From positions 1 to 5,150 of the forward strand of contig JAGDBR010000343.1 in NCBI GenBank assembly GCA_017958935.1: a stretch of 5,150 bases of DNA. Reading direction: 5' to 3'. The notes below the pieces were generated by a model, which saw only the letters and a list, made by a program, of their open reading frames with translations, was not told where the DNA came from and ran no database searches. Both the position numbers and the translations under genes were made by a program. This DNA is from Lachnospiraceae bacterium. GTDB taxonomy: Bacteria; Bacillota_A; Clostridia; Lachnospirales; Lachnospiraceae. Shown here piece by piece: positions 1 through 5,075 of the stretch; position 1 is the stretch's first letter; each line of letters starts with the position of its first letter.

Positions 1-155
1 CCGTCGCCCTCGCCGATTTCCCGGATGATTCCGTCTTCCGCGAGGATCCAGGCATTCTTCCGCACGCGCAGCACACCCTGGGCTTTCCCGCCCCGGGCCG
101 TCCGCCCCTCGGGCGTCGCCAGCGTGCCGATATTATAGATCAAAAGTCTGTCCAT
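1..155 (-). CDS. hutI: imidazolonepropionase HutI, N-terminal part (runs off the window)
   Basis: Only the first 51 codons are visible; the gene continues past base 1. HutI hydrolyses 4-imidazolone-5-propionate to N-formimino-L-glutamate in the cytoplasm and is an amidohydrolase-family metalloenzyme. The visible part begins MDRLLIYNIGTLATPEG and continues with a Gly/Lys-rich turn, then VRKNAWILAEDGIIREIG. This is the N-terminal beta-strand region typical of imidazolonepropionases (LLI.NI..L.TP.G, then a later A.....DG.I..IG). The metal-binding His residues would lie further on and cannot be checked. The ATG at 155-153 has a GGAAG ribosome-binding site six bases upstream (162-166). It lies 84 bp downstream of hutU on the same strand, the next pathway step, so the two are probably co-transcribed. 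Identity rests on a short stretch plus context, hence the moderate-high confidence. Confidence 0.85.
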   Translation of the reverse strand, partial: MDRLLIYNIGTLATPEGRTARGGKAQGVLRVRKNAWILAEDGIIREIGEGD

Positions 156-161
156 GTCGTT

Positions 162-166
162 CTTCC
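162..166 (-). promoter_or_regulatory. ribosome-binding site of hutI
   Basis: On the minus strand GGAAG sits six bases before the hutI ATG. It is weaker than the hutU site (AGGAG), and a 7-bp hairpin (175-197) lies just upstream of it. Confidence 0.6.
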
Positions 167-174
167 AAGTCCCG

Positions 175-197
175 GCCCTGCGCCTTCGCGGCAGGGC
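175..197 (-). other. intercistronic hairpin upstream of hutI
   Basis: A perfect 7-bp inverted repeat (GCCCTGC at 175-181, GCAGGGC at 191-197) encloses a nine-base loop. In the minus-strand mRNA it would end about eight bases before the hutI ribosome-binding site. No U-run follows, so it does not look like an intrinsic terminator. Effects on RNA stability or on hutI translation are inference. Confidence 0.45.
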
Positions 198-239
198 AGC
201 GGGCATATCTTTTTGCGTTTTCGCGGCAGGGCAGCGGGC
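180..239. repeat. 35-bp-period direct repeat between hutU and hutI
   Basis: Two copies of a 25-bp segment occur at 180-204 and 215-239. They differ only at two adjacent bases (CC at 183-184, TT at 218-219), and the last 20 bases are identical (185-204 and 220-239). The period is 35 bp. The right-hand copy abuts the hutU stop codon, and the left-hand copy forms one side of the hairpin upstream of hutI. The arrangement looks like a local tandem duplication, for example by replication slippage, within the intercistronic spacer. Confidence 0.85.
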
Positions 240-2249
240 TTACTCTTCCAGCGCCCGGGCGACCGTCCCGTCGTCCGCCTCGTAGGGCAGGGTGATGACG
301 TTCTCTCCGTGCGACATACGGTTGTACTCCGCCGCGACCTCGATCGCGTGCGGGTTCCGCGCCCAGCTCCTCCGGGCGACGCCGACCATGACGTCCCAGG
401 GCATCGCCGCGCGCAGGATCTCGTCCACGCGTTCCGACCCGTCCAGCACCATCCCGAAGCCGCCGTTCACCGCGTTGCCGATGCCCGTGCCGCCGCCGTT
501 ATGCAGCGCGACGTAGCTCATGCCGCGCGCCGCGTTCCCCGCGAAGCACTGCACGGCCATGTCGGCCATGATGTTCGAGCCGTCCTTGATGTTCGACGTC
601 TCCCTAAACGGCGCGTCCGTGCCGCCGGTGTCGTGGTGGTCGCGTCCGAGGATCACCGGGCCGATCTCGCCGCGCCGCACGAGTTCATTGAACTTCAGCG
701 CAATGCCGAGCCGCCCCATCGCGTCCTGGTACAGGATCCGGCACTGGGTGCCGACGACCAGCTTGTTCTTCTTCGCGTCGCGCACCCAGACGTAATTGTC
801 GTAGTCCTGGTAGCGGCGGTTGTGTTCCAGAATGTAGGCCGCGGCCGCCTCGTCCGTTTTGTCGAGGTCCTCCGGCCTGCCGGACAGGCAGCACCAGCGG
901 AACGGCCCGTAGCCGTAGTCGAAGAGGCACGGCCCTAAGATGTCCTCCACGTAGGACGGGAAGACGAAGCCGTCCAGATCGTTCTCGCCGTTCCGGCAGA
1001 CGGACGTCACGCCCGCGTCGTACACGGCCTTCAGAAAACTGTTCCCGTAGTCGAAGAAATAGGTGCCTTTTTCGTGGAACCGGCAGATCATTTCGTAGTG
1101 GCGCCGGAGCGACTTTTTGACAAGTTCCCGGAACTTTTCCGGGTCCTCGGAAAGCATCCGCGTCCGCTCTTCGAACGAGAGCCCCTGCGGGCAGTAGCCG
1201 CCGTCATAGGGCACGTGGCAGGACGTCTGGTCGCTTATGAGGTCGACGTGCACATCCTGTGCGTCCAGGTACTCCAGCAGGTCGACGACGTTTCCGAGAT
1301 AGGCGACGGCACACGGCGTCTTCGCTTCCTGATGCGCCCGCGCGATCGAGAGCGCCTCGTCAAGATCCGCCGTCCAATGTGTGACCCAGCCCTGCTGATA
1401 CCGCGTCTCGATCCGTGACGCGTCCACCTCGGCGACGATCGCCGCAGCGCCCGCGATGACGGCCGCCTTGCCCTGCGCGCCGCTCATGCCGCCGAGACCC
1501 GCCGACACGAACAGCCGCCCCGCAAGATTTCCGTCCTGCGGGATGCCGAGCTTCAGGCGCCCGGCGTTCGAAAGCGTATTGAACGTGCCGTGCACGATGC
1601 CCTGCGGACCGATGTACATCCAGCCGCCCGCGGTCATCTGCCCGTAGTTCGCGACGCCTAAGGCCGCCGCGCGGTTGAAGTGCTGCAGGTCGTCGAACGT
1701 GCCGACCATCAGGCCGTTCGTGATCACGACGCGCGGCGCGTTCCGGTGCGAGCGGAAGAGCCCGAGCGGATGCCCCGACATCACGACGAGCGTCTGTTCG
1801 TCGGTCAGCACCTCGAGGTACTTTTTGATCAGGCGGTACTGCATCCAGTTCTGGCAGACCTGGCCGGTCTCGCCGTAAGTCGTCAGCTCGTACGGATAAA
1901 GCGCCACGTCGAAGTCGAGGTTATTGTCGATCATTACCTGGATCGCCTTGCCCTCGATGCACGCGCCCTTGTATTCGTCGATCGGCTTCCCATAGATCCG
2001 GCCTTCGGGGCGGAACCGGTAGCCGTAGATGCGCCCGTGCTCCTTCAGTTCCTGCGCGAATTCCCGCGCCATCTCTTCATGATGGGCCGGCGGAATGTAG
2101 CGCAGTGCGTTCTTCACCGCGAGCGCCCGGTCGGCTTCCGAAAGCTTCGCTTCGCGCTTCGGCGCCCGCCGGTACCGCGGATCGATCGCCGGATAGGGCG
2201 GAAGTGCATCATCCGGCCGTAAAATCATCGATTCCGTGTATTCATTCAT
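240..2249 (-). CDS. hutU: urocanate hydratase HutU (long, UROC1-like type)
   Basis: HutU adds water to urocanate to give 4-imidazolone-5-propionate, the second step of histidine breakdown, using tightly bound NAD+ as an electrophile. The product is 669 residues. That matches the long urocanase type (animal UROC1 and many anaerobic bacteria, about 670) rather than the roughly 555-residue Pseudomonas/Bacillus type. Visible conserved segments, numbered from the chosen start, are YGETGQVCQNWMQY (125-138), YIGPQGIVHGT (212-222), GLGGMSGAQGKAA (251-263), FRWCCLSGRP (450-459), DHHDTGGTDAPFRETSN (537-553) and HNGGGTGIGNAVNGGFG (583-599). The glycine-rich stretches are typical of the family's NAD-binding and active-site regions. 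The ATG at 2249-2247 was chosen because AGGAG (2259-2263) lies nine bases upstream; an in-frame ATG at 2285 would add 12 residues with no comparable site. The stop is TAA. The gene is divergent from ftcD and followed by hutI. The reading frame is intact. Confidence 0.97.
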   Translation of the reverse strand: MNEYTESMILRPDDALPPYPAIDPRYRRAPKREAKLSEADRALAVKNALRYIPPAHHEEMAREFAQELKEHGRIYGYRFRPEGRIYGKPIDEYKGACIEGKAIQVMIDNNLDFDVALYPYELTTYGETGQVCQNWMQYRLIKKYLEVLTDEQTLVVMSGHPLGLFRSHRNAPRVVITNGLMVGTFDDLQHFNRAAALGVANYGQMTAGGWMYIGPQGIVHGTFNTLSNAGRLKLGIPQDGNLAGRLFVSAGLGGMSGAQGKAAVIAGAAAIVAEVDASRIETRYQQGWVTHWTADLDEALSIARAHQEAKTPCAVAYLGNVVDLLEYLDAQDVHVDLISDQTSCHVPYDGGYCPQGLSFEERTRMLSEDPEKFRELVKKSLRRHYEMICRFHEKGTYFFDYGNSFLKAVYDAGVTSVCRNGENDLDGFVFPSYVEDILGPCLFDYGYGPFRWCCLSGRPEDLDKTDEAAAAYILEHNRRYQDYDNYVWVRDAKKNKLVVGTQCRILYQDAMGRLGIALKFNELVRRGEIGPVILGRDHHDTGGTDAPFRETSNIKDGSNIMADMAVQCFAGNAARGMSYVALHNGGGTGIGNAVNGGFGMVLDGSERVDEILRAAMPWDVMVGVARRSWARNPHAIEVAAEYNRMSHGENVITLPYEADDGTVARALEE

Positions 2250-2277
2250 TGCGATTTGCTCCTGTTTGGTGTATAAT
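2249..2277 (+). promoter_or_regulatory. predicted sigma-70-type promoter for ftcD-fchA
   Basis: TTGCGA at 2249-2254 (4 of 6 matches to TTGACA) is separated by 17 bp from a perfect TATAAT at 2272-2277. Transcription would start near 2284 and give a leader of about 90 bases before ftcD. The -35 box abuts and overlaps the hutU start codon, so this promoter partly lies inside the hutU translation-initiation region. It is predicted from sequence only. Confidence 0.5.
2259..2263 (-). promoter_or_regulatory. ribosome-binding site of hutU (decides the start)
   Basis: AGGAG on the minus strand ends nine bases before the ATG at 2249. It favours this start over the in-frame ATG at 2285, which lies upstream of it. 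Confidence 0.75.
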
Positions 2278-2283
2278 AAAATC

Positions 2284-2305
2284 ACATCCGGACGTACATC
2301 CGATG
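2284..2305. promoter_or_regulatory. possible operator: paired ACATCCG repeats
   Basis: ACATCCG occurs at 2284-2290 and again at 2296-2302, a 12-bp spacing. The second copy is part of a short palindrome, CATC-C-GATG (2297-2305). The pair lies between the -10 boxes of the two predicted facing promoters, where a bound regulator could affect both arms. No regulator gene is in the window, so the role is inference. Confidence 0.35.
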
Positions 2306-2325
2306 ATACATTTCATTATGCATTA

Positions 2326-2354
2326 AGTATAGCAAATCGGAGAACGGAAAACAA
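2326..2354 (-). promoter_or_regulatory. predicted sigma-70-type promoter for hutU-hutI
   Basis: On the minus strand TTGTTT (2354-2349) is followed after 17 bp by TATACT (2331-2326). The TGC just before the -10 makes an extended -10 element (TGnTATACT). The start site would be near 2319, giving a leader of about 70 bases. It points towards the predicted plus-strand promoter at 2249-2277, so the two leaders would overlap by about 35 bases. Confidence 0.45.
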
Positions 2355-2361
2355 CACTCCG

Positions 2362-2367
2362 AAGGAG
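2362..2367 (+). promoter_or_regulatory. ribosome-binding site of ftcD
   Basis: AAGGAG ends eight bases before the ATG at 2376, a strong, well-spaced site that fixes the ftcD start. Confidence 0.8.
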
Positions 2368-2375
2368 AAAGATCG

Positions 2376-3257
2376 ATGGCGCGGATCATTGAATGCATCC
2401 CGAATTTCAGCATCAGCCGGGAGCAGTCGCCCAAGAAGTTCGCCGAACTGGAAGCGCTCGCGAAGAGCCTTCCCGGCTGCACGCTGCTGGACGTCCAGAG
2501 CGACGGCAGCCACAACCGCAGCGTCTTCACGCTGCTCGGAAGCCCCGAGGGCATTGAGCAGGCGGCGTTCGAATTGACGAAGAAGGCGGCAGCGCTGATC
2601 GACATGCGGGAGCACCGCGGGCAGCACCCGCGCATGGGCGCGACCGACGTCATGCCCTTCGTCCCGCAGAGCGACGGCGTGAGCCTTGAAGACTGCGTGG
2701 CGCTCTCGAAGCGCGTCGCACAGCGGATCTGGGAAGAACTCGGGATCCCCTCATTCCTCTACGAAGATTCAGCCTCCCGGCCGGAGCGCCGGAACCTCGC
2801 GGCCTGCCGCAAGGGCGAGTTCGAGGGCATGCCGGAGAAACTGCTGCAGGAAGACTGGGCGCCGGACTACGGCGAGCGCCGGATCCACCCGACCGCCGGC
2901 ATCATGGCGATCGGCGCGCGCATGCCGCTCGTCGCGTTCAACGTGAACCTGGACACCGGCGATCTGAAGGTCGCGAAGGCGATCGCGAAAGCGATCCGCG
3001 GCTCGTCCGGCGGATTCGAATGCTGCAAGGCGATCGGCATCAAACTCGAGGAGCGCGGCATCGCGCAGGTCTCGATGAACATGGTCAACTGCGAACGGAC
3101 GCCCCTGTACTACGCGTACGAAATGATCCGCGCGCTGGCGGACCGTTACGGCGCGCGCATCATCGGCAGCGAGATCGTCGGCCTCACGCCGGCGAAGGCG
3201 TTGATCGACTGCGCGGAGTACTACCTGAAGTTGGAAGACTTCGACTGCCGCCGCTAG
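2376..3257 (+). CDS. ftcD: glutamate formimidoyltransferase FtcD (ends early at an in-frame TAG)
   Basis: FtcD transfers the formimino group of N-formimino-glutamate (the HutI product) to tetrahydrofolate, giving glutamate and 5-formimino-THF in the cytoplasm. The 293-residue product has the N-subdomain opening IIECIPNFSISR (4-15), LLDVQSDGSHNRSVFTLLG (37-55) and the hallmark REHRGQHPRMGATDVMPFVP (78-97). His84 in QHPRMG probably corresponds to the catalytic His of the animal FTCD transferase domain. The C-subdomain has RRIHPTAGIMAIGAR, LVAFNVNLDTGD and RGIAQVSMNMVN. AAGGAG lies eight bases before the ATG. The oddity is the end: the frame stops at TAG (3255-3257) directly after EDFDCRR. Reading on gives VIEYHLIGEQ and then TAA (3288-3290), which resembles the family's usual ending (FD..QVIE..L), so the full-length gene was probably 2376-3290 with CAG in place of TAG. 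The core and catalytic region are intact, so a protein lacking about 11 residues may still work. It starts the folate arm, 149 bp before fchA. Confidence 0.95.
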   Translation: MARIIECIPNFSISREQSPKKFAELEALAKSLPGCTLLDVQSDGSHNRSVFTLLGSPEGIEQAAFELTKKAAALIDMREHRGQHPRMGATDVMPFVPQSDGVSLEDCVALSKRVAQRIWEELGIPSFLYEDSASRPERRNLAACRKGEFEGMPEKLLQEDWAPDYGERRIHPTAGIMAIGARMPLVAFNVNLDTGDLKVAKAIAKAIRGSSGGFECCKAIGIKLEERGIAQVSMNMVNCERTPLYYAYEMIRALADRYGARIIGSEIVGLTPAKALIDCAEYYLKLEDFDCRR

Positions 3258-3290
3258 GTGATCGAGTACCATCTGATCGGCGAACAGTAA
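3258..3290 (+). other. conserved-looking ftcD C-terminal tail beyond the TAG stop
   Basis: In the same frame as ftcD, ten sense codons (VIEYHLIGEQ) followed by TAA directly follow the TAG at 3255-3257. The tail fits the ending expected from the formimidoyltransferase family. One C-to-T change (CAG to TAG) would explain the split. It is annotated separately because it is translated only if the TAG is read through, reassigned or a sequencing error. Confidence 0.7.
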
Positions 3291-3371
3291 GAAACACGCC
3301 GGATGCGGGCAGCGAAACACCGCCAGCAGGCGGCACGGAACGAAAACCTTTAACGGGCGGGGAGACCCGCC
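3291..3371 (+). other. ftcD-fchA spacer with two hairpins
   Basis: GAAACAC occurs twice, 23 bp apart (3291-3297 and 3314-3320). Two hairpins follow: a 5-bp stem CCGCC/GGCGG with loop AGCA (3320-3333), and a 6-bp stem GGCGGG/CCCGCC with a GAGA tetraloop of the GNRA type (3356-3371). Neither is followed by a T-run, so they look like mRNA processing or stability elements rather than terminators. That role is inference. Confidence 0.4.
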
Positions 3372-3394
3372 GTACAACAAATAATAAAACATCG

Positions 3395-3400
3395 AAAGGA
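3395..3400 (+). promoter_or_regulatory. ribosome-binding site of fchA
   Basis: AAAGGA lies six bases before the ATG at 3407. It selects this start over upstream in-frame codons, which run back into the ftcD coding sequence. Confidence 0.7.
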
Positions 3401-3406
3401 AGCGCT

Positions 3407-4033
3407 ATGGAACTGAAAGAAATGAACATCAAGGAAATCACTGAACAACTCGCAGCCGGTACGCCGGCTCCGGGCGGCGGCTCGGCGGCTGCACTGGCCG
3501 GCGCTTTAGGCGCTTCGCTCGCGGCCATGGTCGGCAGCGTGACGCTGGACCGTCCGAAGTATGAGCCGTACGCGGCGACCGCGGAGCGCGTGCAGCGCGA
3601 GACGCGCCTTTTGAAGGACGCTCTGCTCGAATGCAGCGGCCGCGACACGGAAGTCTATCTGAAGCTGACCGACGCTTTCGCATTGCCGAAGAAGACGCCG
3701 GAAGAGAAGGATGCGCGGAACGAAGCGATCCAGGCCGGCCTCATCGACTGCATCGAAACGCCGATGCAGGTGATCGAGCTCTGCCTCATGGCGCTGAAGA
3801 ATACGCAGGACCTGCTGAACGGCTTCAACACCTCCGCGTCGAGCGACCTCGGCGTGGCGGCCCTGCTGCTGAAGGCCGCGCTGCAGGGCGCCTGGCTGAA
3901 CGTGCGGACGAACCTGAAGAGCCTGAAAGACCGGGAGAAGGCCGCGGCGTACACGTCGCACGGCCGCGAGCTGATGATCGAAGCGATCCTGGCCGCGGAC
4001 TTGATCTACCAGCAGGCACTGGAGCAGATCTGA
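3407..4033 (+). CDS. fchA: formimidoyltetrahydrofolate cyclodeaminase (FchA family)
   Basis: This enzyme converts 5-formimino-THF, the FtcD product, to 5,10-methenyl-THF with release of ammonia, feeding the one-carbon pool. In animals the same activity is the C-terminal domain of the fused FTCD protein; here it is a separate gene. The 208-residue length is normal for the bacterial family. The protein is largely helical. The diagnostic motif TPAPGGGSAAALAGALGASL spans residues 19-38. Further family features are the segment around RDTEVYLKLTDAFALPKK (79-96) and NTSASSDLGVAALLLKAAL (141-159), followed by LNVRTNLKSL. Transcription with ftcD is likely: same strand, consecutive pathway steps and no terminator between them. 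It is not in the ftcD reading frame, so readthrough of the ftcD TAG would not make a fusion. Related proteins annotated as methenyl-THF cyclohydrolase share this fold, so the exact reaction rests on the hut context. Confidence 0.94.
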   Translation: MELKEMNIKEITEQLAAGTPAPGGGSAAALAGALGASLAAMVGSVTLDRPKYEPYAATAERVQRETRLLKDALLECSGRDTEVYLKLTDAFALPKKTPEEKDARNEAIQAGLIDCIETPMQVIELCLMALKNTQDLLNGFNTSASSDLGVAALLLKAALQGAWLNVRTNLKSLKDREKAAAYTSHGRELMIEAILAADLIYQQALEQI

Positions 4034-4072
4034 GCACGCTGACCCTGTAACCGCATTTCTGCCGGCATCAAT

Positions 4073-4077
4073 GGAGG
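4073..4077 (+). promoter_or_regulatory. ribosome-binding site of the small four-cysteine gene
   Basis: GGAGG lies six bases before ATG 4084 and 12 bases before the second ATG at 4090. The first ATG is therefore favoured, although similar proteins might begin at the second (MKSI). Confidence 0.65.
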
Positions 4078-4083
4078 ACTGAC

Positions 4084-4305
4084 ATGGGCATGAAATCGAT
4101 TCTGATCAAGGACACAACACGGGAAGAACGGGAGAAGATCGTTCACGAAGCCCTGTACGGCTGGTGCGGGACCGATTGCGAATTCTGCTCCGGTTGCGAC
4201 AACCGGGGCGGCGGCCGCGTCGAAGAGATCTATCAGCCGTATATCGACGGGGAGATGGAGATCAGCGAGATCAACGCCGGGTACCGGGCACCGGCGGTGA
4301 GATAG
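4084..4305 (+). CDS. small conserved-type protein with a CX3CX2CX2C cluster, unknown function
   Basis: The product is 73 residues with no signal peptide or membrane segment, so it is probably cytoplasmic. It starts with a charged segment, IKDTTREEREKIVHEAL (8-24), likely helical. Next come four closely spaced cysteines, Cys28, Cys32, Cys35 and Cys38 (CX3CX2CX2C), then an NRGGGR turn and an acidic tail, YQPYIDGEMEISEINAGYR. The cluster could bind zinc or an iron-sulfur centre. The first three cysteines copy the radical-SAM spacing CX3CX2C, but the protein is far too small for that fold. I recall similar short uncharacterised proteins (IKDTTREER, PYIDG, EIN) in Firmicutes but cannot assign a function. 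It follows fchA by 50 bp with its own GGAGG site and precedes the terminator, so it is probably the last gene of the ftcD-fchA transcript. Good codon structure and GC like its neighbours support a real gene. The stop is TAG; reading through would add only three residues. Confidence 0.8.
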   Translation: MGMKSILIKDTTREEREKIVHEALYGWCGTDCEFCSGCDNRGGGRVEEIYQPYIDGEMEISEINAGYRAPAVR

Positions 4306-4357
4306 GACGGTTTTTGAGGGTGATGATAAAGTGACCCTTACCATAACATGGCTATAG

Positions 4358-4390
4358 AGAACGGCGCACCAGGAGGTGCGCCGTTTTGTA
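4358..4390 (+). terminator. intrinsic terminator of the ftcD arm, between convergent genes
   Basis: A perfect 10-bp stem (ACGGCGCACC at 4361-4370, GGTGCGCCGT at 4375-4384) encloses the loop AGGA. It can be extended by three more pairs, including one wobble, to 4358-4387. On the plus strand it runs into TTTTGTA, giving a typical rho-independent terminator about 50 bases after the small gene. It also lies just beyond the end of the convergent lipoprotein gene. On the minus strand the following bases (TTCTCTAT) are less T-rich, so it is a weaker terminator in that direction. Confidence 0.85.
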
Positions 4391-4398
4391 TTCTGAGA

Positions 4399-5046
4399 TT
4401 AGTTTTCGATGAAAACACCTTTGACATTCGAGAAACGTAAATTGAGATTATAATCACTGGACTCTATGCTGTATACATTAAGAGCAACCAACGGGACGGA
4501 TTTTGAAAAGCTTCCATTTACAGGAATGGTCACTTTCATAGATATTTCGTACATATTGTCCTTGTTGTATTCCGGATAATCTGAGGACACAGTCCACATG
4601 CCGGGACAAGGAATTTTGATTTCGACAGATGCATTAGAGAAAGAGCCGGGCTTAGTAGGAACTGCAGTTAAATGGAGGGTAGTACGTCCAAAAACCAAAA
4701 CCCCGCCAACTGTTTCGGTGCTCACAGGATCATATGAGATTTCAAACGATAAATAGTCCTTTATGTTATCAGATGTTAAGACCGTTTCCTTTGGTATAGC
4801 ATTAAAATCAATTCGGGCCTTAAGTAAAAGATTATAGTTTTCAACTTTGTTTTGTTCTTTTGGACTCAAGGCATTAAAAGCAGTTTCTGCTTTTAAAATA
4901 GCAGTTTCACTTGATGCATCTACTGTTCCGATTTCTGCAATTAAAGCTTCTACAGCTTTCACGGCTTCGCTCTTCCCGCATCCGATTAGGATACAAGAAC
5001 AGAGTAAAACAAAAAGCATCAAAACCATTGCATAAGTTTTTTTCAT
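4399..5046 (-). CDS. predicted secreted lipoprotein, unknown function
   Basis: The product is 215 residues. The N-terminus is a lipoprotein signal: MKKTY, a hydrophobic core at 6-21, then the lipobox LIGC with Cys23 as the lipidation site. The mature protein should be anchored to the outer face of the membrane. Residues 27-84 form a small predicted helical domain (AVKAVEALIAEIGTVD, ETAILKAETAFNALSPKEQNKVENYNLLLKA). Its pattern (an IG-V segment, then A...Y/F.AL...E...V.NY..L..A) recurs in many Firmicute surface proteins. Residues 87-215 are rich in alternating hydrophobic and polar residues, suggesting a beta-sandwich. AAGGGG (5054-5059) lies seven bases before the ATG, and the stop is TAA. 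GC is far below the hut genes (33% at 4741-4800 against 63% at 2941-3000). There is no visible link to histidine catabolism; it is convergent with the hut arm and separated by a terminator. Substrate or partner unknown. Confidence 0.85.
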   Translation of the reverse strand: MKKTYAMVLMLFVLLCSCILIGCGKSEAVKAVEALIAEIGTVDASSETAILKAETAFNALSPKEQNKVENYNLLLKARIDFNAIPKETVLTSDNIKDYLSFEISYDPVSTETVGGVLVFGRTTLHLTAVPTKPGSFSNASVEIKIPCPGMWTVSSDYPEYNKDNMYEISMKVTIPVNGSFSKSVPLVALNVYSIESSDYNLNLRFSNVKGVFIEN

Positions 5047-5053
5047 GACTGAT

Positions 5054-5059
5054 CCCCTT
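5054..5059 (-). promoter_or_regulatory. ribosome-binding site of the lipoprotein gene
   Basis: AAGGGG on the minus strand ends seven bases before the ATG at 5046. Confidence 0.6.
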
Positions 5060-5062
5060 TCA

Positions 5063-5075
5063 AATAGAATCTATT
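5063..5075. promoter_or_regulatory. short palindrome in the lipoprotein leader
   Basis: AATAGA (5063-5068) and TCTATT (5070-5075) form a perfect 6-bp inverted repeat around one base. It lies just upstream of the ribosome-binding site of the lipoprotein gene. It could be an operator half-site pair or chance in AT-rich DNA. Further upstream, CATAAT (minus strand, 5098-5093) could be a -10 box, but I see no well-spaced -35. The rest of 5076-5150 shows no gene. Confidence 0.25.

Noticed and set aside
213..2222. Long plus-strand open frames opposite hutU (for example 213-938, 1074-1418, 1680-2222)
   Set aside because: They lie antisense to a strongly supported enzyme gene, have Arg/Val/Pro/Ala-rich low-complexity translations with no family motifs, and lack ribosome-binding sites. 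High GC explains the open frames.
2250..2285. Upstream in-frame start of hutU at 2285
   Set aside because: The AGGAG at 2259-2263 fits the ATG at 2249, and the extra 12 residues (MILLYTKQEQIA) are not typical of the family and would be encoded across the ribosome-binding site.
3255..3257. Pyrrolysine insertion at the ftcD TAG
   Set aside because: FtcD is not a known pyrrolysine protein, the site is 11 codons from the end and not near the active site, and no pyl genes are visible. A CAG-to-TAG change is simpler.
3320..3371. Terminator between ftcD and fchA
   Set aside because: The two hairpins are short and neither is followed by a T-run. fchA encodes the next pathway step, so continued transcription is expected.
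3020..3406. N-terminal extension of fchA back into ftcD
   Set aside because: The frame is open upstream only as a shadow of ftcD. AAAGGA before ATG 3407 and the normal 208-residue length support the short form.
2769..3961. Minus-strand open frames opposite ftcD and fchA (2769-3392, 3184-3648, 3506-3961)
   Set aside because: They are antisense to well-identified genes, rich in Arg, Ala and Val, and show no motif or start signal.
4084..4305. Radical-SAM enzyme, from CX3CX2C
   Set aside because: At 73 residues the product is much too small for a radical-SAM barrel, and a fourth cysteine follows at once, which fits a zinc or iron-sulfur knuckle better.
4006..4344. Minus-strand open frame overlapping the small four-cysteine gene
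   Set aside because: It runs across the fchA end and the small gene in antisense, and has no recognisable family or ribosome-binding site. The plus-strand frame has a GGAGG site and a coherent cysteine motif.
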